A DNA stretch of 64,000 nt from Anaeromassilibacillus senegalensis (lineage in GTDB: Bacteria > Bacillota > Clostridia > Oscillospirales > Acutalibacteraceae), in contig NZ_LN868538.1 of NCBI RefSeq assembly GCF_001261775.1, positions 744,001 through 808,000 on the forward strand. The letters run 5' to 3'. Position 1 is the stretch's first letter. The number at the start of each line of letters is the position of its first letter. The position numbers and the translations under genes are program-made. Positions 8,482 to 17,954 of this stretch are shown one piece after another. The notes under the pieces were generated by a model. The model saw only the letters and a list, made by a program, of their open reading frames with translations. It had not been told where the DNA came from and made no database searches.

Positions 8482-9126
8482 TTGGGCAATTCCATTTTCG
8501 CGGCGCTGGAATCGCTGGTTCTGGTGACCGCGCTTTCTGTAGACGCATTCGTCGCCAGTTTCGCCTACGGCACCAACAAAATCAAAATCCCGTTCCGCTC
8601 CGTCGCGGTGATCACACTGGTGTGCAGCGCGATCCTTGCAGTTTCCCTGTCCCTCGGCACATTGGTGCGCCCCTATGTTCCCGCCCATCTGGCGGGCATC
8701 GTTTGTTTTGCGATCCTGTTTTTGCTGGGTATTGTCAAACTCTGCGACAGCGCGCTGAAATCGATGATCCGCAAAGCGCAGGGTCTGCATAAAAAGATCT
8801 CTTTTTCCGCTCTCCATCTGGACTTCATCCTCGACGTATACGCCAACCCGGAAAATGCGGACTGCGACTGCTCCAAAACACTCTCCCCCGCAGAGGCCGC
8901 GCCGCTGGCGGTGGCCCTTTCCCTGGACGGCCTGGCGGTCGGCTTCGGCGCCGCCATCGCAAGCGTCGATCCTGTACAGGCGGTGATTTTTTCTCTCGCC
9001 GCAAACATCATCGCAGTCGGCTTCGGCTGTTTTGTCGGCAACAAAGTGGCAGAACGGTTTTCCCTCGACCTGTCCTGGCTGAGCGGCCTGCTGCTGATGG
9101 TACTGGCGTTCCTGAAATTATCCTGA
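8482..9126 (+). CDS. ytaF: YtaF/MntP-like sporulation membrane protein
   Basis: 214-residue membrane protein with about six hydrophobic segments in two similar halves. The motifs LSVDAFVASFAYG and LSLDGLAVGFG mark the two halves; the conserved acidic residue in each is the hallmark of the YtaF/MntP manganese-efflux superfamily. KIKIPFRSV after the first motif matches the YtaF branch (sporulation membrane protein) rather than MntP, and a long polar loop (about 95-140, with NADCDC) separates the halves. Start is TTG at 8482 with AAAGGCGGTG upstream; no ATG fits. A spore-forming host is thus suggested, but metal transport is equally possible. Confidence 0.75.
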   Translation: MGNSIFAALESLVLVTALSVDAFVASFAYGTNKIKIPFRSVAVITLVCSAILAVSLSLGTLVRPYVPAHLAGIVCFAILFLLGIVKLCDSALKSMIRKAQGLHKKISFSALHLDFILDVYANPENADCDCSKTLSPAEAAPLAVALSLDGLAVGFGAAIASVDPVQAVIFSLAANIIAVGFGCFVGNKVAERFSLDLSWLSGLLLMVLAFLKLS

Positions 9127-9172
9127 CTGCACATAACACTTTTACACGAACATAACACACCTCCAAACAAAT

Positions 9173-9208
9173 CCCCCGGACGGAACAAATCTGCGTTCCG
9201 TCCGGGGG
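9173..9208. terminator. Bidirectional terminator between ytaF and the GH110 gene
   Basis: CCCCCGGACGGAAC (9173-9186) pairs perfectly with GTTCCGTCCGGGGG (9195-9208); A/T-rich flanks on both sides (ATTTTAT to the right). It separates two convergent genes. Confidence 0.9.
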
Positions 9209-9230
9209 ATTTTATAATGTCATCGCCTCA

Positions 9231-12200
9231 TCAGACGATGGTGACGGTACAGTGCTTTTGCGGCTCGCTGTTGGATATTTGGGTGTAGACGCCCGTGCTG
9301 GCGCCCGGCGTGCCGACCGCCCACACGCGGTAGGTGTACACGCTGCCCATCCGGGATACTGCCTGCGTCTTCAGCACGCTGCCGTTGCCCACGGTGAAGT
9401 TCGGCGCAAAGCCGGTTCCATTGGAAACCGTGACCCGCATCAGCGCCGATTCGCCTTTCCGGAGCGTAAGCGTCCCCGTCGTATCGCAGCGGACAGACGG
9501 CGCGCCAAGCTGCACCAGAACCCTGCCGTCCGCACCGTAGGTGTTATACGCCACCGGTGCGGAGCTGCCGTTCTTCTTTGCCGCAGACGGCTGTTTCACT
9601 TCCAGAGCCGCCTTGGCCGCCAGAAGATTCTTGTAAGCCGTTTCCACATCCTGCTCCATCGCATCCGGATCGTTTGCGACTGCCAGCGCCGCATTCCGCA
9701 TGGAGCGGAACTGGTTCGCACTGGATGCGGTGTATTTGCTGAGGTTCAGGTTTTCCGTCTCGCCCAGCAGATCCTCCAGCGCCTTCTTGTTCGGGATTCT
9801 GCGGAGTGCTTCCATTGCCTTTGTGAGCGCATCCGCCGCCGCGTTGATCTCCTTCTGGGATGCCTCCGCATCCAGCTCTCTTGCCGCATTCAGCGCATTG
9901 CGGAAGGCTTTCTGGCCAATCGGAAGGTACTCTTCCTCCAGGACCTTCTCAATCTCCTCCGCCTGTGCAAGTACCGTGTTCAGCGTTTCCCAATCCGCCT
10001 TGTAGACCAGGGCAATCATCGCCGCGTTCAGGTCCGCCGCCGCTTCCCGGATCTCCTTGTCCATCGCGTCCGCGTCGTCATAGACCTCCTGCGCCGCCGC
10101 CAGAACCAGCTCATATGCCGCCCAGCTTCCGGCTGTGTAGTCGTCCTGTTCCAAGGCCGCCGCGGTGTCCAGCGCTTCCTGCAGAACGGTCTTGTCGCCC
10201 TTTGCAAAGCTCAGGTGCTGGATGACGTTGAGCAGCTTTGCCCACGCGCTGTCGATGTCCTTCTGCGATGCGTCCGCCTGTGCCTCGACTGCAACCGCCT
10301 GATCAAGCGCCGCGTCGAACAGCTTCTGTACGGACGGTACCGCCGCGTTGTATTCGCTGCCGCCCTTGAGATCTTCCGCAATATTGATCACGGTGCGCAG
10401 CACCTGCTTATTCACAACGGTGAACGCAAAGTGCAGATCGGTATCCGCGTTCGGCATCTTGCCGGTGTAGGTATAGGATTCTGCATCCTTCAGGATTGCC
10501 GGTTCGCCGTTGACGGTCACGCCCGCGAACTCTCTGCCTTCTACTGTGGGGGTAAAGGTCAATGTTACATCGTCGTCTGCCATAACCTTTGCTTCGTATT
10601 TTCCGATCAGGTTGGCAAGCTTGAGGTCTTCTCCCGCAATGGAAAGCTGCGCGTTCTTTGCCGGGAAGATCACGTCCAGTGTGCGTTCCACTGCAATGTC
10701 CGATTGGACCGCAACGGTACATGCCGCTGTCAAGTCCTCCGGATTGGAAATCCGCTCCGTCGCCTGTAAAATCCCCTTTAACGTGTATTCGCCCTCATTG
10801 GCCGCATCATAACCGCCGACCCATGTAACGGACAGTGCCGCTTCCGAACCGTCGTCCAATACGACGTCGACCATATCCGGCATTCCCGTATCTGCAAATA
10901 CGGTATGCAGGCCGACTTCCTTTGCTGCAACCGGTTTGACGGACTGCACCTGCCGCTCGGCAGCCGGCGCCTCCCCGATCGGTGTGATGAATTTGGGATC
11001 GCCCCAGGAGCAGTGTGCGCTCCAGTCATGATCCACGTATTCCGCCTTGAGCGTAACGGTCTGCGCGGTCTCATCCAGCGGAAGATTCACTTCCGCCTGT
11101 TTGGTATAGCCATTCGCATTTTTCAGCTCAAACTTCACTTCGTCGTTGACCAGTACCGTAAAGTTAATATTTGGCTCGTTCGGCTTTGTAATCTCCTGAT
11201 CGATGCCGACGAAGGTGTGGAAACCGGTATAGCCCTTGCCCGCCACATCGTAGACAATGACAGAGTTTGCATGTACGCCGAAGCCCTTTTCATAGCTGAC
11301 CACGCCGTCCTCACCCAGCAGGCGGATCGGATTGCCGTCAAAGGACTGATCCTTTTGTATAATTCCTGTGTAGCCGCAGGTTGCGCTCTGCCACTCCATA
11401 TCGGACAGATACGCCGCGCCCGAAGCGTCGGTCACTACTTCATAGGTTCTGACAGTCTGCCCGTTCGGGGAGGTGACGCGCACGTAGATGGGATTTACAC
11501 CCTCATAGAGGGCCACTTCCTGCGTGATGGAACCCGTCGCCTCGTATTTCTGTGTCCCGCAGAGCACGGCGATCTTTGCCTGCGGCTCAAAAGCATTCGC
11601 TTTCAAAACAAGCTTTCCACTGTCCGCCTTCGCCGTGTAGGAAACCGTATCCGTCTGGAAGGCATCGGAAAGCTTTGCACCATCCAGCGCCAGGGAGGCA
11701 AGGCCCGCGTCATGATCCGATTGATTGCGCACGGTCAGCGTATAATATTTTGGCTTCTCCAGCGTTTCCGGCGTGACCTTGACGATGATTGTGTTGAGCC
11801 CGTCTTCCAGCTGCACGTCGGCGGAGCCGGAATCCGTAAAGACGCCGTTTGCCGTGATGCTCACCTTGGCGTTCTCATCCGCCGGAGTGACGCGCAGCGG
11901 CAGCACGCCGTTTTCATCAGCGTTCACCGTCACCACATAGTCGGTCACAGATGGGTTAAATTTTTCTACTGCGCTGATTGAGGCCGCGTCCGCGTTGGAG
12001 GAGCCAGTGCGGAACACAACGGCGCGGTACAGCCTGGTGCTGCCGTCCTGTGCCCGCACGGTAATCTCTACCACGTTGCCGCCCGCCGCCAAAGCAATGT
12101 CCTGCGTAAATTCATTGTCTTCATTGTCGGCAATCAACCGGTTGTTTACGCGCACGGAAATTCTCGCTGTGTCCTCGGCAGTCTTTAAGTGCAGGTTCAT

Positions 12201-15200
12201 GGAGCGCTGCTGCGTCTCCGCTGTGGTCAGGTACGCTTTTTGGTCCGCGGAGAAAGCCGGGAAGTCCACGCCGTCGGCCTCAAAGACGACCAGACGCGCG
12301 TCGCTGCTGCCCTTGCGTGCAACGGTAAAGGTATAGGTCTTTTGATGCTGGCCGTCGGGGGAAGTCACTTCCACCGTGAGAACGTTCCCATCCTCCGCAA
12401 AGACAATTTCACCCGCCAGCGTACCGGTTCCCGAAGCGACTTCCGTTCCATTGAGGCAGAGTTTTAAAGAAGCGCCCGGTTCCGCTGTAAAGCCAAGCGA
12501 CGCAGAGGAAAGGGATGCCGGGGCGGTTATCTCATACGTCTCCCGGTTGGCCTGGAACGATTGATCCAGCGCCAGGCCGGAGGGCAGGGATACAGATTCC
12601 AATAGAGCATTATCCGGCTGCGCTTCCCGGTCTGCAACTTTTACTGCTGTGCTCGCCACAGGCGCACCCGCGGAACCGTACGCGTCCGCCGGCACAACCT
12701 CCACACGAAGATAACGGGAAGCATCCGCACTTTGTACTGTGTAGTCTTTTCCTGTTGCACCCGTAATCGGACAGAATGGCCCTTCAGCGCTGTCCGCTGC
12801 GCTCCAACGATAAAGGGTGGCGCCTTCCGCATCGTTTTCCGGATCGGAGAATGCATACTCGGCATGCAGTATTTCACCCGCCGCCGGGGTACCGGCTATC
12901 GCCGCCTCCGCTGCGGACGGCGCGGTATTGTTGTCCACCAGCGGGATTTCCTCGCCGTTCAGGACAAAATCGGAGAAGGTGTATGTTTTGCCGTTGTCCT
13001 TATTGCCTGCATAGAAACCAGCCTTCAGGCCAGAACCAGTCAAGGCGCTGTTGGAGGAGGTGTCACCCGTCTGCGCAATAGGCGTCCAGTTCTGCCCGTC
13101 CGCAGAATAGGAACAGGCAAAGCTGGTGCCCATTTTGACGATGCGCAGGAAAATGTCCATCTCTGCTGCATCGTCCATCAGGCTTTCCTTGGGACTGGCG
13201 CTAATTTCATTGTTGACCGCCAGCTTTGGGGTGCCCGCGTTGTTCTTGCGGACCGCCGCAATATAGTTGTTCTGATCGTTCATAATGACCAGTCCGGCTT
13301 CCTCCCAGTCGTTGCCCTGCCCGCTGGTCTTGCCGGAAAGCTTGACCGTTGCGGTAAAATCGCCCTCAGGCGCGTCGGTGACAAACACGTTGCGTGCACC
13401 GGTTCCGCCGGCCCACATACCGCCGCCCTGGCCGGTGATGCTGACACTCTTATCTTCGGCATTCAGGTGCCAGCGCGCATCGTCGCTCTGCTGGATGCTC
13501 CACTTTCCATTCAATCCCGTGCCGGAAGGCTTACTCACGGTGACCAGCTTGGTTCCATAGACCGCACCGCTGGCCGCGGAGGCCGCTACAATCTCCGCCA
13601 CGCCATAGGAAGTCGTATGCAATACGCCGTCCCCGTCGATGGAGGCAAACGAAGCCGCTTCCCCTGTCGCCGCGTCGCGCACGCTCCAGACGATCTCCTG
13701 TGCGGCGTCCGCCGGCGTCACTTCCGCCGTAAACGACGCGGAACCGCCCACTTCCAGAACGTTCTGATCGCCGTGAACCACAATTGCATCCGGCGCTTTT
13801 TCCTGTGCTCCGGCGTCCGCAATGGTCAAAGAGAGCTTGTTTGATTCAAAAATGCGGTCGCCGCAGGTGGTGTATGCCCAGATTTCCACGGTGCCGCTCC
13901 TCTTCGCATGCACCACGCCGTTGGCGTCCACCTCCGCGATGGATGGGTCGGAACTGACATAACTGACCGGCCCGGTCCCCGGCAGCTGGTTCGCCGCGTT
14001 GAGCACGGTGTCTTCCCCGATAATTGTTACATCGTCCGCCGTCGTGCCGTCCGCTGTATTGGCGCGCAGGTTGAGGCCCGCGTCGTACACGTTATCCGCA
14101 ATCGTGACATTTTTACAGGCGCGGAGCTGGTACATCTGCGCGCTGTAGGTATTGCCGGACTTGTCCAGTCTGGTTGCCAGACTGCCGCCTGCCGCAAGGG
14201 ACAGGCTGTCCGCGGAAAGGTTCATCTGCACGTCCGGGTCATACCGCCGGAAGGTATTCCCCTCGATGGTCAGGCCGTTTACGCTCTTCGCGTTGATCGG
14301 ATTGGGCCCGGACAGGTTGAATACATTATCTGTAATTTTGATATTCTGGTGAATCTGGTAATCCGGGTCGTTTGACGGGTTGGTCGGCTCGATCAGGATC
14401 GCGTTGCTCTGCGGCCGGTCAAATACGTTGCCCGTAATGGTTACGTCGCGCGCGGGGCCGGACTCATACCAGCCCTGTGCGTCGCAGGAAATGAAGATGC
14501 TGGCCATGCCCATACCGTCAAAATAATTGTCCTTGATGAGAACCGGTTTCCGTGTGGTGACCAGTATTCCACGGGTGGGTGTTTCCACAAAGCGGTTTCC
14601 GGTGATCTCCACTTCCGGCGTATAGGTAATATTCTCAACGGCATAGCTGTTGCCGCCGCCTGTGATGCCCGGCACCGCCCGGTCCAGCGTAATTTGAATC
14701 TGGTTCAGATTATCCGCGTGCGGGCCGTCCACCGCCACAACGCGCGCCGTACCGCCTTCAACAGGAATCATCGTCCCCTTGGTTACAAATTCGACTTCGT
14801 CGCCCACATAATACTGCGGGAATCCGCCGGTTTCATTGTGCCGGTAATTCAGCGTAAAGGTCTTGTTGTCCTCGCTGACTGCGCCCACCGTCAGGTAGGT
14901 GCCGTGGATATTGATCGGATCGTCGTGCGGGTTGGTAAAGGTACAGTTTTTGACTGTCACCTTGCCCTTGACGGAGGACATCTGGATAAAATCGGCAAAA
15001 CCCACGGTGGTCCGTCCGGAACCGGTGCGCGGGGTAAAATCGACGTTGTCCAGCGTGATGGTATCGGAAAGCTGACCCACCATGCCGAAGCCGTGCAGAA
15101 AATGCACATTGACGTCCTTGACAGTCACATCTTTGCTTTCCCAGAAGAAGGTTCCCGGTGTGGTGCGCGTGGTATTGCGCATCTGGTAGCAGTAGCCGAC

Positions 15201-16043
15201 CGGCGGCATATTGCCCGTATTGCTGTATGTAATTTTGACCCGGTTGTCGCCGAGATCTTCGATCTGGCTGACATTGCTGAACAAATTGTTGGAGGCACGC
15301 CAGGTTTTACCGCTGGCATAGTCGTAAATCTGCGTGTAAGCGAGGCCGTTGGAACCGCTCCAATAGGGTGCGCCGGTGACCGGGCTTCTCTCGCCCTCCC
15401 AGCGGATATTGGTTCCGTCGATCGTATAGTTGTAACACTCCGGGATGTAAGCCACAACGGAGTCCCCTTCTCTGGATTCCACCGTTACGTCCACAACCGT
15501 GGGGCTGGCAAAGTCAAAATCGAAATTGGTGAACACGACGTTTTCCGAGCGGATGCTGGCAAAGGTTGTGATATCTCCATGATACAGGAACATGGACCCG
15601 CCGCCGTCGATGGTGACGTCGTGCATATCCTCCACCAGAATGCCGATATGCTTGTCCTTATACGATTGGTTGGTTCCCACCGTGTTGGAGACGTAGAGCT
15701 CCCGCACCGGCGCGTAATCCGACCAGAAGCCATATTCACCCTTTGCAAACAGCAGGCGGACCGCCTTGCCCTGGTTTTTCTCCTGTTCTTCCTTTGCAAA
15801 GGCCAGCGCACGCTCCACCGCGGCGGCAGAGTCCGTCTTGCCGCTTGGGTCCGCGCCAAAGGCCAGCACATTTACCTCGATGGCTTCATCTGTGACACGG
15901 CTGGTCCAGCCGTCGAATGCCTCCAGAACATTGCCCTGCTCCGGCACTTCGGCCGCAAAAGCGACGCTGGTTCCCGCCGGGAGTGTCAGAATCATTTGTG
16001 CCGCCAATAAAGCAGCGATGCTTCTCTTCAATTTTCTTTTCAT
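9231..16043 (-). CDS. Giant secreted GH110-type alpha-1,3-galactosidase with Ig-like, NPCBM and FIVAR modules
   Basis: 2270-residue exoenzyme. A signal peptide (1-31, ending AFA) precedes a right-handed beta-helix domain (about 55-640) that reads like GH110: FAKGEYGFWSDYA, an FDFDFASPTV segment and NPHDDPINIHGTYL near residues 370-383, with the paired aspartates expected in the catalytic site. GH110 enzymes remove alpha-1,3-linked galactose from blood-group-B or linear host glycans. Then follow two Ig-like (BIG2) domains (about 690-850), a concanavalin-like module (about 860-1060), four cadherin-like beta-sandwich repeats (about 1150-1530), an NPCBM carbohydrate-binding domain (about 1545-1690), a BIG4-like domain, several FIVAR repeats (about 1880-2155) and a beta-rich tail. 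No LPxTG motif is visible at the C-terminus. Domain limits are estimates. Confidence 0.85.
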   Translation of the reverse strand: MKRKLKRSIAALLAAQMILTLPAGTSVAFAAEVPEQGNVLEAFDGWTSRVTDEAIEVNVLAFGADPSGKTDSAAAVERALAFAKEEQEKNQGKAVRLLFAKGEYGFWSDYAPVRELYVSNTVGTNQSYKDKHIGILVEDMHDVTIDGGGSMFLYHGDITTFASIRSENVVFTNFDFDFASPTVVDVTVESREGDSVVAYIPECYNYTIDGTNIRWEGERSPVTGAPYWSGSNGLAYTQIYDYASGKTWRASNNLFSNVSQIEDLGDNRVKITYSNTGNMPPVGYCYQMRNTTRTTPGTFFWESKDVTVKDVNVHFLHGFGMVGQLSDTITLDNVDFTPRTGSGRTTVGFADFIQMSSVKGKVTVKNCTFTNPHDDPINIHGTYLTVGAVSEDNKTFTLNYRHNETGGFPQYYVGDEVEFVTKGTMIPVEGGTARVVAVDGPHADNLNQIQITLDRAVPGITGGGNSYAVENITYTPEVEITGNRFVETPTRGILVTTRKPVLIKDNYFDGMGMASIFISCDAQGWYESGPARDVTITGNVFDRPQSNAILIEPTNPSNDPDYQIHQNIKITDNVFNLSGPNPINAKSVNGLTIEGNTFRRYDPDVQMNLSADSLSLAAGGSLATRLDKSGNTYSAQMYQLRACKNVTIADNVYDAGLNLRANTADGTTADDVTIIGEDTVLNAANQLPGTGPVSYVSSDPSIAEVDANGVVHAKRSGTVEIWAYTTCGDRIFESNKLSLTIADAGAQEKAPDAIVVHGDQNVLEVGGSASFTAEVTPADAAQEIVWSVRDAATGEAASFASIDGDGVLHTTSYGVAEIVAASAASGAVYGTKLVTVSKPSGTGLNGKWSIQQSDDARWHLNAEDKSVSITGQGGGMWAGGTGARNVFVTDAPEGDFTATVKLSGKTSGQGNDWEEAGLVIMNDQNNYIAAVRKNNAGTPKLAVNNEISASPKESLMDDAAEMDIFLRIVKMGTSFACSYSADGQNWTPIAQTGDTSSNSALTGSGLKAGFYAGNKDNGKTYTFSDFVLNGEEIPLVDNNTAPSAAEAAIAGTPAAGEILHAEYAFSDPENDAEGATLYRWSAADSAEGPFCPITGATGKDYTVQSADASRYLRVEVVPADAYGSAGAPVASTAVKVADREAQPDNALLESVSLPSGLALDQSFQANRETYEITAPASLSSASLGFTAEPGASLKLCLNGTEVASGTGTLAGEIVFAEDGNVLTVEVTSPDGQHQKTYTFTVARKGSSDARLVVFEADGVDFPAFSADQKAYLTTAETQQRSMNLHLKTAEDTARISVRVNNRLIADNEDNEFTQDIALAAGGNVVEITVRAQDGSTRLYRAVVFRTGSSNADAASISAVEKFNPSVTDYVVTVNADENGVLPLRVTPADENAKVSITANGVFTDSGSADVQLEDGLNTIIVKVTPETLEKPKYYTLTVRNQSDHDAGLASLALDGAKLSDAFQTDTVSYTAKADSGKLVLKANAFEPQAKIAVLCGTQKYEATGSITQEVALYEGVNPIYVRVTSPNGQTVRTYEVVTDASGAAYLSDMEWQSATCGYTGIIQKDQSFDGNPIRLLGEDGVVSYEKGFGVHANSVIVYDVAGKGYTGFHTFVGIDQEITKPNEPNINFTVLVNDEVKFELKNANGYTKQAEVNLPLDETAQTVTLKAEYVDHDWSAHCSWGDPKFITPIGEAPAAERQVQSVKPVAAKEVGLHTVFADTGMPDMVDVVLDDGSEAALSVTWVGGYDAANEGEYTLKGILQATERISNPEDLTAACTVAVQSDIAVERTLDVIFPAKNAQLSIAGEDLKLANLIGKYEAKVMADDDVTLTFTPTVEGREFAGVTVNGEPAILKDAESYTYTGKMPNADTDLHFAFTVVNKQVLRTVINIAEDLKGGSEYNAAVPSVQKLFDAALDQAVAVEAQADASQKDIDSAWAKLLNVIQHLSFAKGDKTVLQEALDTAAALEQDDYTAGSWAAYELVLAAAQEVYDDADAMDKEIREAAADLNAAMIALVYKADWETLNTVLAQAEEIEKVLEEEYLPIGQKAFRNALNAARELDAEASQKEINAAADALTKAMEALRRIPNKKALEDLLGETENLNLSKYTASSANQFRSMRNAALAVANDPDAMEQDVETAYKNLLAAKAALEVKQPSAAKKNGSSAPVAYNTYGADGRVLVQLGAPSVRCDTTGTLTLRKGESALMRVTVSNGTGFAPNFTVGNGSVLKTQAVSRMGSVYTYRVWAVGTPGASTGVYTQISNSEPQKHCTVTIV

Positions 16044-16236
16044 GTACCTGGTTACCTTTCTCTTCTTTTTTAAACCTTTTCAAATATGTCCATCCCATGT
16101 CCAACGACATATAGAACAGTATATCGGTTTATTCCACAAAAACAAGATTATATGAGAAATATTATAAGCAAATATAAATAATATTTGTTGCGTCAACACA
16201 TGAAGGATTCCGTTTCAGCAAACAAGCATATACCGT
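16044..16236. other. Intergenic leader of the GH110 gene
   Basis: AT-rich 190 bp upstream of the minus-strand GH110 gene. A GAAAGG ribosome site precedes the start; several TATAAT-like boxes occur (around 16120-16190) but none could be assigned. No gene seen. Confidence 0.5.
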
Positions 16237-16281
16237 CAAAAAAGAAAAAGCACCGGCTCCGCCATCAGGCAAAGCCGGTGC
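16237..16281 (-). terminator. Intrinsic terminator of the cyclase gene
   Basis: On the minus strand: GCACCGGCT, 14-nt loop, AGCCGGTGC, then TTTTTCTTTTTT (stem arms 16250-16258 and 16273-16281). Confidence 0.92.
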
Positions 16282-16290
16282 AAAGATCCT

Positions 16291-16890
16291 TTAAAACCCG
16301 TATTCCGGTGGGTCGTCCTCCAAAAGAACCGCGCGTACGGGGGATGCTTCCGCCCCCTTTAAAAACAGCGGCAGGGCCACCAGCGTGTAATTCCCCTCCA
16401 AAACCCGCGAGAGATCCAGGCCCTCCAAGATGGGAATGTCCGCGCTGAGCAGTTCGATGTGGGGTTCCGCCTCCGCGTGCGGGGCGCCGATACTCCACGC
16501 GTCGGTTCCCACCAGCGTTACGCCCGCATCCGCCAAAGCGAACGCGGCGCTTTGGGAAAGATACGCTTTTCCGTTCCCTTTCAACAGGACGATGGATTCG
16601 CAGTACGGCATGATGCGGTCAATATCCGCGCCGGTTACAATTCCGCTCGCCGCCACAACGGTACAGCGGCCCATAAAACGCTCCGGCGGCAGCTCGTCGA
16701 CCGTTTTGCCGTCGCTGATGAAGTGGCGCGGCGCATCCACATGCGTCGCGCTGTGACAGCCGGTATAGAAACCGGAAAGATTGTAGGAATCCCCCAGCTC
16801 CATGCGCCGCACAATTTCCCGGCGCGGCTCCGGGTCTCCGGGATAGACCGGCGTGTGGAACAGCTCCCGGGAGATATCGATTACGCGCAT
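16291..16890 (-). CDS. Cyclase family protein (kynurenine formamidase-like metal hydrolase)
   Basis: 199-residue protein of the PF04199 cyclase/formamidase fold. The metal motif HxxxHxDxPxHF is exact: H46-SAT-H50-V-D52-AP-R-H56-F. Family members include arylformamidase, isatin hydrolase and cyclic-imide or ester hydrolases; the substrate cannot be assigned without tryptophan-pathway neighbours, which are absent. The downstream TDAWSIG stretch (about residues 127-133) is also typical. It follows mtnN by 117 nt on the same strand and ends at a strong terminator, so the two may be one transcript. Start ATG has GGAGGG 7 nt upstream. Confidence 0.85.
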   Translation of the reverse strand: MRVIDISRELFHTPVYPGDPEPRREIVRRMELGDSYNLSGFYTGCHSATHVDAPRHFISDGKTVDELPPERFMGRCTVVAASGIVTGADIDRIMPYCESIVLLKGNGKAYLSQSAAFALADAGVTLVGTDAWSIGAPHAEAEPHIELLSADIPILEGLDLSRVLEGNYTLVALPLFLKGAEASPVRAVLLEDDPPEYGF

Positions 16891-17007
16891 ACGCGCCCTC
16901 CTTCCTGTAAAAGTTTCAAAAATATTACAAAAGGATGAAAGAAATCGACCGGTTCCGTTGTTTTATATACAGCAGCCTTTGCAGATGCAAAGGGGTAAAG
17001 CGCGCTT

Positions 17008-17715
17008 TTACGCGAGCTTTGCCAATTCCGGCAGGGCCCTGCACAACAGTTCCGTTGTCTGATGGGCGGCATACTCAGAAAATTGTTCGTAATCCGCGTC
17101 CGCGCCGTCGTCCGCATTGTCTGAGATACAGCGCAGCGCCGTGTATGCAACGCCGTTGATATAACAGACCTGCGCGATACTTCCGCTCTCCATCTCACAG
17201 GCGTCCGCTTCAAAGTTGGAAGCGATCCAATGCAGCTTTTCCTTGCTGCAAATAAACTGGTCGCCCGAGGCAATACATCCCTCGTGGATGGCCCCCGGAA
17301 ATTCGCAGGCCTTCGCCGCGTCCGCAAGCACCAAATTCATTTGATGGGAGGTGGGCATTTCAACCAAATCGATTTCGGGAACCAATCCGGCCGGATCGCC
17401 AAACGGCGTTGTATCCACATCGTGCTGCACCGCGCAGCTCGCCAGAACCAGATCGCCGATCCGGATGCCCTTTTTGATGCCGCCGGCGACGCCGCTGTTG
17501 ATCAGCATGTCTGGCGCATACCGCAGGACCATCGTCTGCGCGCACAGCGCCGCATTGACCTTCCCCACTCCGCAGCGCGCCACAACACAATTTACACCGT
17601 TGATTTTCCCGAGATAAAAGTCGATCCGGCTGACTGTTTCCTTCTCTGCATTTTCCATCTTTCCGATGATTTCTTCCACTTCAATCGCCAACGCGCCAAT
17701 GATTCCAATCAACAT
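17008..17715 (-). CDS. mtnN: 5'-methylthioadenosine/S-adenosylhomocysteine nucleosidase
   Basis: 235-residue cytosolic enzyme that cleaves MTA and SAH to adenine plus the thioribose or ribosylhomocysteine, in methionine salvage and the activated-methyl cycle. Catalytic residues are readable: E12 (GALAIEVEEI), E176 in the ribose-binding CEMESGSIAQV motif and D199 in CISDNAD. Length and order match Pfs/MtnN. Start ATG at 17715 is preceded by TGGGAGCAG. It is followed by the cyclase gene on the same strand; upstream lies the divergent amidase gene. Chromosomal housekeeping gene. Confidence 0.93.
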   Translation of the reverse strand: MLIGIIGALAIEVEEIIGKMENAEKETVSRIDFYLGKINGVNCVVARCGVGKVNAALCAQTMVLRYAPDMLINSGVAGGIKKGIRIGDLVLASCAVQHDVDTTPFGDPAGLVPEIDLVEMPTSHQMNLVLADAAKACEFPGAIHEGCIASGDQFICSKEKLHWIASNFEADACEMESGSIAQVCYINGVAYTALRCISDNADDGADADYEQFSEYAAHQTTELLCRALPELAKLA

Positions 17716-17954
17716 TCTGCTCCCACCATTTCAATCATGATACTTTTGTTTCTGCACTTTTATTCCAATTATATCGGATGAAAGCTGGAAATGCAATTAC
17801 TTTACATAATCACTGATTTTATATTGTGTTTTGTTCTTATTTATCCTATAATATTTGTAATTCCAATTTTTTGAGAAATCAATTTCGTTGTTACCGACGA
17901 TTGACCGCCATAAAACCACAATCAAGTCAAAAGAAAAGAGGATGGAGCGAAAAA
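17716..17954. other. Divergent promoter region, mtnN / amidase
   Basis: 239 bp of AT-rich DNA between divergent genes, including TATAAT-like stretches around 17845-17855 and an AGAGG-type ribosome site before 17955. No small gene was recognised; individual promoters could not be fixed. Confidence 0.5.

Noticed and set aside
9252..15457. Long plus-strand frames opposite the GH110 gene
   Set aside because: Antisense shadows of GC-rich coding DNA; Arg/Pro-rich, without ribosome sites or known domains.
9231..16050. LPxTG sorting signal on the GH110 protein
   Set aside because: The C-terminus ends in beta-rich sequence (HCTVTIV) without motif, hydrophobic span or basic tail.
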